Shown here piece by piece: positions 35,724 through 42,938 of a DNA stretch of 64,000 nucleotides. Within the stretch, counting starts at the first letter, position 1. The number at the start of each line of letters is the position of its first letter. This stretch comes from Thermococcus onnurineus NA1 (GTDB lineage: Archaea > Methanobacteriota_B > Thermococci > Thermococcales > Thermococcaceae). The DNA lies in contig NC_011529.1 in assembly GCF_000018365.1 (NCBI RefSeq), positions 744,001 through 808,000 on the forward strand, given 5' to 3'. Under the pieces are notes generated by a model. It had not been told where the DNA came from. It made no database searches and saw only the letters and a list, made by a program, of their open reading frames with translations. A program made the position numbers and the translations under genes.

Positions 35724-36387
35724 CTACTGTATATCACGCTTTATTCCAATAACAATCTCTCCGAGCAACCCAAATAATTTCACCTCTTCTTTGTACTTTA
35801 TCTCAAATCCAGCCTCTCTTATTGATAGATATGCCTACAGTCAATATATTGGGGAAATTTTTCGTGAAGCCACTCATAAAGCCTCAGCAAAACATTCCCA
35901 CCTTCTTTTGACATGCTGACAACTCCAAGCCTCCCACCAGGTTTTAGAACCTTTTAATCTCGTTAAGAACTTTTGGAATTTCGGGTGTGTCAAAAAGTTC
36001 AAGGGTGAAGCTCATGAAAACAGCATCGAATTTATTGTCTTCATAGGGCAATTTTGATGCGTTTCACAATACAACTCGACTCTATCTAAAAGTCCAGCTT
36101 TTTCAAGTCTCCGTTTACTAACTTCCAGTATCCCAGAAGAAATGTCAATACCGTAAACCTTTCCTTCCTCACCCACTAACTCAGCCATTTTCTTCAAGCA
36201 GTGCCCAGTTCCAAAGCCAATCTCCAGAACGATTTCCCTTTTTAATGTCCAACAGCTCCAATGCCCTGTCCCTATATTTTTCTCAAATAATGCAAAACAA
36301 TCGTAAAATCGGATGATCTTATCGTAAGCCTTTTTGCATGAGCCTTGTTCTATATACCCGTAATACCTTGCGATTTTTTGAATTCAT
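35724..36387 (-). pseudogene. Decayed SAM-dependent methyltransferase in the metal island
   Basis: Readable across three frames from ATG 36387 (AAAGGTGA upstream): KIARYYGYIEQGSCKKAYDK, IVLEIGFGTGHC (SAM motif I), KMAELVGEEGKVYGIDISSG, then after another shift [37 protein letters not shown] and a C-terminal GLLGEIVIGIKRDI ending at TAG 35724. At least three indels are needed to join them. The intact length would be about 221 residues. The 61-codon piece at 36012-36197 is only a fragment of it. Confidence 0.78.
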
Positions 36388-36423
36388 TCTGTTCACCTTT
36401 TGTAGTTTTGTATTCCAGATTAT

Positions 36424-36675
36424 TTACTCCTCCATGTGCTTAAGCGCAACCTTCAAAATCTCCCTTATATGCTCGTCATCCAGGCGATAGAAGACGTTTT
36501 TTCCGTCCTTCCTGTATGTAACGATTTTTCTATCCTTCAAGATTCTAGGCTGGTGAGATATAGCTGAAACTGACAGGCCGGTAATGTTCGATAAATCGCA
36601 CGTGCAGAGTTCATCCTCCAGCAGTGCGAAAAGTATCTTAAGCCTTGTGGGGTTGCCTAAAGCGTCAAAGAAATA
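36424..36675 (-). pseudogene. ArsR-family metalloregulator lacking a start codon
   Basis: Minus-strand frame of 83 codons: FFDALGNPTRLKILFALLED, then the ArsR/SmtB metal motif ELCTCDLS, the recognition helix SVSAISHQPRILKDRKIV and the wing, ending in TAA at 36424. The frame is closed by TAA TAA directly before TAT TTC TTT GAC, and there is no ATG, GTG or TTG before the DNA-binding domain, so the first 8-12 residues and the start are missing. It may be a relic or start at an unusual codon. It follows the EamA gene on the same strand. Confidence 0.7.
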
Positions 36676-36710
36676 TTATTATAAAGATTTCTGAACAGAA
36701 GTAAGTAAAG

Positions 36711-37613
36711 TCACTCTAAAGAGAGCAGATATACTCCAAAGAGCATTAAAACGCCAAAAAATGCTTTAATTGCTGTAAAGCTCTCCCCAAGGACTAAAAA
36801 AGCAAAGAGAGCACCAATTAGTGAGGAAGTTGAAAAAATTGCCCCTGTTTTCATAGCCCCAATTTCTCTTAGAGCAAATAGAAATAGCACGATGGAGAAG
36901 CCTAAGCTAAACGCACCGACAGTTAAAATGTATGGAAAGCTTTGAAGCGGGATATAGAAGGGAATTCCAATTAGAGAAGCCAAAATTAATAGCGCACTCC
37001 CTCCAAACAGCCCCTTTAGTGAAGTTACCAAGAGCAAATCCCTCTTAACGCTTAGCAACTTGCTCAAATTATTGTCTATCGCCCATGAAAGACCTGCCAA
37101 GATTATTAAAATGTTCCCAAGGATGCCCTTGCTCAGCTCCACTTCCCTAAAGTTTCCCGTCGAGATTACAGCAGCTCCAATTAAGATTAAGAGAATTCCA
37201 AGAATGCTTCTTCTTGAAGCTTTCTCTTTAAAGATTAAGAGAGCGATTAAAACTGTGAACAATGTTTCAGTATTGAGTAGAAGGGATGCATTGACCGCTG
37301 TTGTTTTATCAAGTCCAAACATAAAGGAGAGTGGTGCCAAAAAAGAGCCAAAGAGCACTATAAAAGCTAATAGCAGGAGGTCTCGCCTTGAGAAGTGTTC
37401 TTGGGTTTTAACTTTAAATTCAAGCCTTTCAAGGATTTTATCCTTAAGTGGTGTGAAACGGAGAAGCATTAGAACTATTCCAGCCGTTAGATAAATGCTC
37501 CCTGCTACAATCATTGGATGGACATCTCTAAGGGAGATCTTGTTCAGCGTTGAGCTTATTCCAAAGAGCAGTGCTGCTAAGAGAGCGCTCACATAGCCAT
37601 AATGGTGGGTCAT
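36711..37613 (-). CDS. EamA/DMT-superfamily permease
   Basis: 300 residues with ten hydrophobic segments in two EamA repeats (about 5-135 and 155-298). The N-terminal LLFGISSTLNKISL and the second-repeat GLSWAIDNNLSKL are typical drug/metabolite transporter motifs. The ATG has no ribosome-binding site, and the TATA-like CTTATAAG about 25-30 bp upstream (37636-37643) suggests a leaderless mRNA. It is the only intact gene between copB and the YHS/copZ pair; its cargo (metabolite or metal complex) is unknown. Confidence 0.8.
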   Translation of the reverse strand: MTHHYGYVSALLAALLFGISSTLNKISLRDVHPMIVAGSIYLTAGIVLMLLRFTPLKDKILERLEFKVKTQEHFSRRDLLLLAFIVLFGSFLAPLSFMFGLDKTTAVNASLLLNTETLFTVLIALLIFKEKASRRSILGILLILIGAAVISTGNFREVELSKGILGNILIILAGLSWAIDNNLSKLLSVKRDLLLVTSLKGLFGGSALLILASLIGIPFYIPLQSFPYILTVGAFSLGFSIVLFLFALREIGAMKTGAIFSTSSLIGALFAFLVLGESFTAIKAFFGVLMLFGVYLLSLE

Positions 37614-37836
37614 GTAGTAAATCTAAAATAAAGCCCTTATAAGTTTAGTTCACACGAAAAAGAGAAAGGTAATACAAAATTGCACTCTTTCAGCTAAAGT
37701 GTCACGCTAGTCAACAAAGAATTCCACGCCAAACCAGAGTCGGCAGAAAGAGCATTACCGCCAATTGATAATAATATATTATAATATTAATAATGCATGT
37801 CCATTCATCAACAGTACCTCATAAAAGAAAAGAAGA

Positions 37837-38055
37837 TTAATGGCAGCAACAGCCGTGCCCTCTGCCATGTTTATGACTATGAGAATGCATAACGTACTCG
37901 TGCTTCATTCCCTCTTCCTTGACGTATTTCTCAGGATTTGCTTCAAATTGAGCTTTGCAGTGTGAAGAGCAGAAGTAGTAAGTCTTTCCACCATACTCTA
38001 CTTTGAACTCGGTCTCTTCACTAACTTCCATTCCGCAGACTGGGTCTGTGGGCAT
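37837..38055 (-). CDS. YHS-domain protein with His/Cys-rich tail
   Basis: 72 residues. The YHS (TRASH-like) metal-binding domain occupies about residues 1-45: DPVCGMEV, then YYFCSSHCKAQFEANPEKY. The tail MHSHSHKHGRGHGCCCH is a dense His/Cys cluster likely to bind Cu or Zn. GGAGGTGG precedes ATG 38055, and the start is one base after the copZ stop, so the two are an operon. It probably buffers copper together with CopZ or hands it to the P-type ATPases. Confidence 0.85.
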   Translation of the reverse strand: MPTDPVCGMEVSEETEFKVEYGGKTYYFCSSHCKAQFEANPEKYVKEEGMKHEYVMHSHSHKHGRGHGCCCH

Positions 38056-38056
38056 C

Positions 38057-38263
38057 TTAAGCCACCTCCACCTCATAGCCGAACTTCGCTACGGCGTTGA
38101 TTAGATCCTCGATCTTGAGCTTCGACTCATCGTACTCGACGACCGCGGTCTTGTTCTCGAGGCTAACTTCTGCTTTGGCGCCAATCTTCTCCAGGGCCCT
38201 CCTGATGGTCATCACACAGTGCCCGCAGCTCATATTGTTAATCTTCAAAACAACTTTCGCCAT
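38057..38263 (-). CDS. copZ: Heavy-metal-associated domain copper chaperone (CopZ-like)
   Basis: 68 residues, a single HMA domain. The metal site is NNMSCGHCVMTI (Cys13 and Cys16 region) and the fold is beta-alpha-beta-beta-alpha-beta, ending GYEVEV. It carries Cu+ between proteins in the cytosol, probably to CopA. ATG 38263 follows AGGTGATTG, preferred over an upstream in-frame start at 38272. It is cotranscribed with the YHS-domain gene. A repeated 14-mer lies 41-54 nt upstream of the ATG. Confidence 0.9.
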   Translation of the reverse strand: MAKVVLKINNMSCGHCVMTIRRALEKIGAKAEVSLENKTAVVEYDESKLKIEDLINAVAKFGYEVEVA

Positions 38264-38303
38264 TTCAATCACCTGTACTAACTAAGCGCGAAAGCTTATT
38301 GTC

Positions 38304-38317
38304 CTTATTCTTTACAG
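38304..38317 (-). promoter_or_regulatory. 14-mer CTGTAAAGAATAAG, copy upstream of copZ
   Basis: On the minus strand CTGTAAAGAATAAG precedes a weak TATA-like ACAATAAGC and the copZ ATG by 41 nt. It is identical to the copy at 33342-33355, 5 kb away. Exact repetition of a 14-mer in two metal-island upstream regions suggests a shared regulator binding site. Confidence 0.5.
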
Positions 38318-38357
38318 GGTGAAAAGAGGATGGAGAGAAAACTTCAAAAACTGAAAA

Positions 38358-38735
38358 TCACAGGGAGTCAATGATTTTCTTGAGCTTTTCCTCTATTGGC
38401 TCCATAAGCTCCACGACTTTCTCCCCGGCTACCTTCCAAGCGATGCTTGGCAGGGCGACTCCAAGATAGTTTCCGTCCTCCTTCCGGTAGCCAAAGCCAG
38501 TACAGGGTAGGAGGGCGCCGATGTTTGGGTCAATCTTCACGAGCTCCTCCACCAGCTCACTGTGGCAGATGAATAGCAGGTGATAGTCCGCTATTATGCC
38601 GTTTTCACCTTCGGTTATTGCAACCGGAATCCTCTCGCCTATCAGAAGGAACCCCCCCTCCTCGAGCTTCTCCTTAAAGCGCTCCCATACGAAATCTAGA
38701 TCCTCCTCAAACCTCCTGACGTAGTAGAACTCCAT
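38358..38735 (-). CDS. DUF302-like protein
   Basis: 125 residues, cytosolic alpha/beta protein. The start EFYYVRRFEEDLDFVWERFK and the later GALLPCTGFGYRKEDG with 'Y-L-G-V-A-L-P' fit the DUF302 pattern of a swapped beta domain with one conserved Cys. ATG 38735 follows GGTGATAG. It overlaps no gene but starts 5 nt after the stop of the CoA-binding protein, so both probably share a transcript. DUF302 proteins are linked to sulfur and metal stress by context only. Confidence 0.65.
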   Translation of the reverse strand: MEFYYVRRFEEDLDFVWERFKEKLEEGGFLLIGERIPVAITEGENGIIADYHLLFICHSELVEELVKIDPNIGALLPCTGFGYRKEDGNYLGVALPSIAWKVAGEKVVELMEPIEEKLKKIIDSL

Positions 38736-38740
38736 CACTA

Positions 38741-39109
38741 TCACCCTGTCTCCACCATTATGCACTTTATAAAACTGTACTCCACGCCTTGGCTCTCCAA
38801 AAACTCCCTAATCTCTTCGCTCTCAGCTCCTGGCTGGAACCACAGCCTTCTGAAACCGGCTTCAACGGCTTCCTTTGCCACCTGAATGCCAACTTTGGGA
38901 GGGACGACAAAGACTATCACATCCACATCTTTCGGGAGCTCCCTAACGCTTCTGTAGCACTTTAATCCTTCAATCTCGTCGTAGTTGGGATTAACGGGCA
39001 GAACCTCAAAGCCCTTTCTCATTAAATCTCTTAGGATTATGTTGCCGTATTTGGCTGGATTCGGGCTTGCCCCCACCAGGGCGATCCGCTTAAAACTCCG
39101 CACGCCCAT
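38741..39109 (-). CDS. CoA-binding domain protein (COG1832)
   Basis: 122 residues, Rossmann-type CoA_binding_2 domain: ALVGASPNPAKYGNIILRDL, then VLPVNPNYDEIEGLKCYRSV and a final GVEYSFIKCIMVE with the conserved Cys. ATG 39109 after CAGGTGAAG is preferred to the upstream ATG 39139, which lacks a ribosome-binding site. These small proteins bind CoA through the P-loop-like N-terminus; they may regulate or protect thiol status. It is followed within 5 nt by the DUF302 gene. Confidence 0.85.
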   Translation of the reverse strand: MGVRSFKRIALVGASPNPAKYGNIILRDLMRKGFEVLPVNPNYDEIEGLKCYRSVRELPKDVDVIVFVVPPKVGIQVAKEAVEAGFRRLWFQPGAESEEIREFLESQGVEYSFIKCIMVETG

Positions 39110-39177
39110 TTTCTTCACCTGACTTGAACTCAGATTCATGCTTTTTATGCATTGCTGGACAAAAATGGGTAAAAAAG

Positions 39178-40035
39178 CTAAACGCTACTTTTGAGTCCTG
39201 CATCTTCAGGATTCAACAAAGGCTCCTTCCTGTAGGCCCTGAGCACAAGGTACAGGGCTAGGAGGAGGTAACCAAACTGCACTATTATCCTTCCCCACTC
39301 CATGCTCGTCGAGTATCCAAAGAGCACTGCAAAGAGGGAACCTATTGCTCCCTTGTGGTGCCACACGCTGTCGCTTGGAATGCCGAGGTCGTACGCGGTT
39401 TCACCTATAAATCCCAAATCCATTCCTTCCTCCTCAGCCCACTCTATGAGCTCATGGGTCCCGTAACCTGCCATGCCAGCAGCGACGAAGACAAGGAGTA
39501 TCGAGCTGTAGTAGAAAAATGTCCTCAGGTTTATCTTCATGCCCACTCCGTAGATGAGGTATGCAAGTATAAATGCACTGACTAAGCCAGTTATAAGGCC
39601 AAGGAGCGTGCCGCCGAAGTCTTGAGTCATGAAGGGCGTGAGGAACAGGACAGTCTCAAGTCCCTCCCTGAAGACAACTATGAACGTAAAGCCGATTAAT
39701 GCCAAGGGAGATATCGCGGTGCTCACCTTGCTCTCTATCTCGGTCCGGATGTTCTTCCCCTTGGTAGCCATCCAGTATATCATGCTCGTGAGGACTATCA
39801 CAGCCAGGTAGGAAGCCAGGCCCTCAAAAAGCTCCTTCTCTTCTAGGCCCCCATAGAGCCCCAGTATCGCGGCTCCGAGGATAATACTAGCCAGCAGGGA
39901 AAGTCCCACGCCGATCCAGACGTTTTTTATCTGTTCAGTCCGGTTGGTTCTCCTTAAATAGGCAACTATTATTGCGACTATTATGGCGGCCTCGAGGGCC
40001 TCTCTGAAGGTTATGAGGAAAGCGCCAGCGTTCAT
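39178..40035 (-). CDS. FTR1-family iron permease
   Basis: 285 residues with seven hydrophobic segments. Two R-E-x-L-E iron-binding motifs are present, REALEAA (about residue 11) in TM1 and REGLETV (about residue 122) in TM4, exactly as in FTR1/EfeU. Members usually require ferrous oxidation at the surface or import Fe2+ directly. No multicopper oxidase is encoded in the window. ATG 40035 lies after GGGGGTGGAG. It is divergent from a 45-codon Cys/Met-rich ORF. Confidence 0.88.
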   Translation of the reverse strand: MNAGAFLITFREALEAAIIVAIIVAYLRRTNRTEQIKNVWIGVGLSLLASIILGAAILGLYGGLEEKELFEGLASYLAVIVLTSMIYWMATKGKNIRTEIESKVSTAISPLALIGFTFIVVFREGLETVLFLTPFMTQDFGGTLLGLITGLVSAFILAYLIYGVGMKINLRTFFYYSSILLVFVAAGMAGYGTHELIEWAEEEGMDLGFIGETAYDLGIPSDSVWHHKGAIGSLFAVLFGYSTSMEWGRIIVQFGYLLLALYLVLRAYRKEPLLNPEDAGLKSSV

Positions 40036-40126
40036 TACTCCACCCCCAAAATTTTTAGGCCAGTCTAAAATCTCTCGGATAACTTATGAAGTTTATCTTT
40101 GCCAAATTGAAGTTTCGGACGTAGGG

Positions 40127-40264
40127 ATGAAAACGCCTGCGTTCAGGAAGGGAGACACTTCAAAAGCAAAACCCAGTGGTTTGGATATCGAACTTGAGTT
40201 TCAGACAATTCGCAATAACTGCCCAGGTATGGGCATGCCCATGTCTGTCACCTGCTTAATGTGA
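40127..40264 (+). CDS. 45-residue Cys/Met-rich small protein beside the iron permease
   Basis: Short ORF in the 270-nt gap between the FTR1 gene and ahpC. The first half is basic and polar (MKTPAFRKGDTSKAK), the middle amphipathic, and the end is CPGMGMPMSVTC followed by Leu-Met. Two cysteines ten residues apart enclosing three methionines could bind a soft metal or form a disulfide. A TATA-like GTTTATCTTT lies about 35 bp upstream and GTAGG just before ATG 40127, a modest ribosome-binding site. No family recognised. It is a plausible but unproven gene. Confidence 0.5.
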   Translation: MKTPAFRKGDTSKAKPSGLDIELEFQTIRNNCPGMGMPMSVTCLM

Positions 40265-40304
40265 GAAAGAAACGGCTCAAAATTTACAAAATGGAAAAAG
40301 GGGG

Positions 40305-40874
40305 TTAAATCTTTCCAACTAAATCGAGGCTAACCTCGAGGGTCTCCTTACCGGGCTCCCAGCTAGCCGGGCACACCTGTCCAGGGTGCTCCCTCACATA
40401 CTTAGAGGCCCTGAGCCTTCTCAGTATCTCCTTCGCGCTCCTGCCTATGCTCAAATCGTGCATCTCCATGTGGACGACTTTTCCGTCAGGGTCTATGATA
40501 AAGGTCGCCCTCCAGGAGACGCCCTCGTCCTCGATGTAAGTGCCGAAGAGGCGGCATATCTTTCCCGCTGGGTCGGCGAGCATTGGGTACTTTATCTTCT
40601 TGATCGCGGGAGAAGTGTCGTGCCAGGCCTTGTGGACGTAGGCAGTGTCCGTTGAAACGCTCAGGATCTCGGCGCCTTCCTTCTTGAACTCTTCGTAGTA
40701 TTCAGCAAGCTCTTCAAGCTCCGTCGGGCAGACGAAGGTGAAGTCAGCCGGATAAAACGCCAAAACAACCCACTTGCCCCTGTAGTCCGAAAGCTTAACC
40801 TTCTCTATTGCGTCCTTTTCCGGAAGGTAAGCATCTGTCTCAAAGTCCGGGACGATTTCTCCAACTTTCACCAT
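40305..40874 (-). CDS. AhpC-type 2-Cys peroxiredoxin
   Basis: 189 residues. The peroxidatic site is FYPADFTFVCPTELEEL (Cys49), the resolving Cys is in VCPASW near the C-terminus, and there is a second Cys in the GKICRLFG segment. Short after the resolving Cys, as in bacterial AhpC. Reduces peroxides with thioredoxin/glutaredoxin-like electron donors. GAGGTG precedes ATG 40874. The promoter has an AAACCT/AGGTTT inverted repeat across its TATA box. It is the second of three peroxiredoxins in this window. Confidence 0.93.
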   Translation of the reverse strand: MVKVGEIVPDFETDAYLPEKDAIEKVKLSDYRGKWVVLAFYPADFTFVCPTELEELAEYYEEFKKEGAEILSVSTDTAYVHKAWHDTSPAIKKIKYPMLADPAGKICRLFGTYIEDEGVSWRATFIIDPDGKVVHMEMHDLSIGRSAKEILRRLRASKYVREHPGQVCPASWEPGKETLEVSLDLVGKI

Positions 40875-40902
40875 CTTTCAAACACCTCGGGACTATGTTG
40901 GG

Positions 40903-40923
40903 AAACCTAACTTATATAGGTTT
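40903..40923 (-). promoter_or_regulatory. ahpC promoter: TATA box enclosed by AAACCT/AGGTTT inverted repeat
   Basis: AAACCT (40903-40908) and AGGTTT (40918-40923) are 6-bp inverted arms with a 9-bp spacer, which contains the TATA element (TATATAAG on the minus strand). A bound dimer would occlude TBP. Comparable AGGTTT arms occur at the 24.4-kb peroxiredoxin promoter. Confidence 0.55.
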
Positions 40924-41015
40924 GCCTAACAAAGTGAAAAGTTCCAAAATCGAAAGTATTGCATTTTGGAGGACAAATTTAAATATCCCAAAAGCGAACT
41001 TCGTCCGGGGATAAG

Positions 41016-41591
41016 ATGAAGGTTAAGATAGTTCTCGGAACGGCAAGGGAAGGTAGGAAAAGCGAGAAAGTTGCGAGGTACCTCGTGAAGAAGGCCCAAG
41101 AATTCGGCTGGGACGCTGAGCTGATAGACGTCCGCGATTACCTCCTCGCCTATACCCACCGCTGGAGGATCACACCGAAGATGAAAAAATACCGGGAGAA
41201 GATTCTTGAAGCGGATGCGCTTATCATAGTCGCACCCGAGTACAACGGGAGCTATCCCGGCGAGCTCAAGATACTCCTGGACACAATTTACGACGAGTAC
41301 GAGGCTTTACCGGTTGGAATATGTACCGTCTCAAGCGTTACCGGCGGCGTTAGGCTGCTGATGGAGCTGAGAACCGCGTCGCTTAACTACCGCATGCTCC
41401 CAGTTGCACAGGTTCTGTTCTACAACGTGGACGACATATTCGAGGGCGAAGAGCTAAAGGGCGAGAAGTATGAGGAGAGGGTTGGAAGGCTCTTCGGGAC
41501 TCTCGAAAAGTACGCAAAGGCCCTGAAGCCGATAAGGGACGAAGTAAGAGAAAAACCCAGAGAAAAGGAGCGGGGAACTATGGGGTCGTAG
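41016..41591 (+). CDS. NADPH-dependent FMN reductase/flavodoxin-like protein
   Basis: 191 residues, flavodoxin-like fold. The N-terminal phosphate loop GTAREGRKSEKVARYL, the PEYNGSYPGELKILLD motif (FMN isoalloxazine contacts) and the SVTGGVRLLMELR strand are those of the NADPH-dependent FMN reductase family. Likely a quinone/azo or flavin reductase. A TATA-like TTTAAATAT at 40978-40986 and GGGGATAAG before ATG 41016 mark its own promoter. Its 16-residue charged tail runs into a gene relic. Confidence 0.85.
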   Translation: MKVKIVLGTAREGRKSEKVARYLVKKAQEFGWDAELIDVRDYLLAYTHRWRITPKMKKYREKILEADALIIVAPEYNGSYPGELKILLDTIYDEYEALPVGICTVSSVTGGVRLLMELRTASLNYRMLPVAQVLFYNVDDIFEGEELKGEKYEERVGRLFGTLEKYAKALKPIRDEVREKPREKERGTMGS

Positions 41592-41805
41592 TTGTATATC
41601 CCCGGAGAGACCGCCTTGGATGGGTCGCCCAAGTCGCTGAGTGGGTTATGGAAGAAGGAAAACCACTGATTCCTGCTTATTCTCTAGGCTACGAAGAGCC
41701 GTAGGTTATCAGACCGGCGATTCCGGAGTACTTAAGCGTCTTCACCCCAAAACCCCAGGGTAGGTTTGCCGTCACCTGGTATAAGCGCGTTCCGTGTGAA
41801 TACGG
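41588..41805 (+). pseudogene. Unrecognised gene remnant with an in-frame stop
   Basis: After the FMN-reductase stop, the +1 frame continues protein-like for about 70 codons: VVYPRRDRLGWVAQVAEWVM, EEGKPLIPAYSLGYEEP, a TAG at 41702-41704, then AIPEYLSVFTPKPQGRF and TWYKRVPCEYG. Both pieces are in the same frame with realistic composition, so a degraded coding sequence is likely. I do not recognise the family. The far end runs into the SufD stop. Confidence 0.5.
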
Positions 41806-41822
41806 AACAAAAGAAGAAAAAG

Positions 41823-42938
41823 TCAAAGCAGGCCCTCGATGAGCTCCAATATGTTGCCCCTGGCCTTGCCCCTGAGGCGCTCCAGGTGGTCGCTCAAGGC
41901 CTCACCGATGCCGTGAATGAATAGGTTCAATGCCTCCTCACTCTCAAGTCCGCGCGAGCGGAGGTAAAAGAGGGCATCCTCATCGAACTGCCTCACCGCG
42001 GATGAGTGGGCGGCGGCTTCGATTTCTCCGGTATCGACCTCAAGCATCGGCACGCTCACACCGAGGGAGCCCTCGTCCATGATGGTTATCTGCGAAATTA
42101 CCTCGCTCACCGAGTTCTTCGCACTCTCGAAGACCTTCGCGACGCCCCTGTGGACGGCCCAGCCGTTCTGGTAAGAGAACCCGTGAACCCTGGTCTCGCT
42201 GATGGTTCTCTCGCCGTACTGTAGGACGTTAGTGAGGTAGTCAACGGAAGAGCCCACCGCTATAGGCATGCCCCTCAGGATAAGCTCGCTCTTTGCTCCT
42301 TCTAGAGAGTAGTCCTCGCGGTGGTGGCTCATCTTGCCGCCGCTGATAACGGTGAAGGCTTTGACTCTGGTTCCTTCGCTGAGGCTCGCCCTCAGGAGGT
42401 AGTGCGACAAGCTTTTGTGCTTCCCGACAGTGAGTATCTCAAGCTCGGCGTTTTTGGCTTTAAGCTCGACCACTAGGGATTTTGTTCCTTCTTTGCTCAA
42501 ATCGTGGATGATTATCGGCGCCTTCACGTCCTCGGCCTCTATGCTGATGTGGTGGCTAATGAAGGCCTTCTCCGATAGGTGCGATACTACCACAAGCGGC
42601 TCGAGGAGGTCTTCGGTTATCCTCAGCCTGTAGGACTTCTTGAGTGCATAAAAGTGGAAGCCAAGGATTCTTGACTCCTCCGGACTTGAGAGGCCAAGCG
42701 TCCCCTCAGTTAGCTCAACGCCGGCTGGAAGGTTAAAGCTCGCTACACTTCCTGAGAGGAGGACGTGCGCCTTAATTTTCACTTCTCCGGCCTTTGCCTC
42801 CGTCGGGAGCCCAAGTGGTGAGTTCTCCTCGAAGAGCTTCCACTTGGTGTAGCTCTTTATGGTCGGGCTGTCACCGTACTTCTGGTACTCAAGGGCTTCA
42901 AGCTTCTCAAGAGTTATTTTTGGAAGCATGGAATGCAT
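41823..42938 (-). CDS. sufD: SufD, Fe-S assembly scaffold subunit
   Basis: 371 residues, SufB/SufD beta-helix family: the C-terminal part (HHREDYSLEGAKSEL, HSSAVRQFDEDALFYLRSRG, then GIGEAL) matches the SufD pattern with a His in the conserved 'A-A-H-x-S' position. Smaller and more divergent at the N-terminus than SufB. Acts with SufB and SufC in assembly of Fe-S clusters. The ATG at 42936-42938 shares its A with the SufB stop codon, so translation is coupled. Last gene of the sufCBD operon. Confidence 0.9.
   Translation of the reverse strand: MHSMLPKITLEKLEALEYQKYGDSPTIKSYTKWKLFEENSPLGLPTEAKAGEVKIKAHVLLSGSVASFNLPAGVELTEGTLGLSSPEESRILGFHFYALKKSYRLRITEDLLEPLVVVSHLSEKAFISHHISIEAEDVKAPIIIHDLSKEGTKSLVVELKAKNAELEILTVGKHKSLSHYLLRASLSEGTRVKAFTVISGGKMSHHREDYSLEGAKSELILRGMPIAVGSSVDYLTNVLQYGERTISETRVHGFSYQNGWAVHRGVAKVFESAKNSVSEVISQITIMDEGSLGVSVPMLEVDTGEIEAAAHSSAVRQFDEDALFYLRSRGLESEEALNLFIHGIGEALSDHLERLRGKARGNILELIEGLL

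Noticed and set aside
37764-37795. AT-only near-palindrome
   Set aside because: Simple AT-rich sequence in a gene-poor gap; no stem of mixed composition and no linked gene feature.
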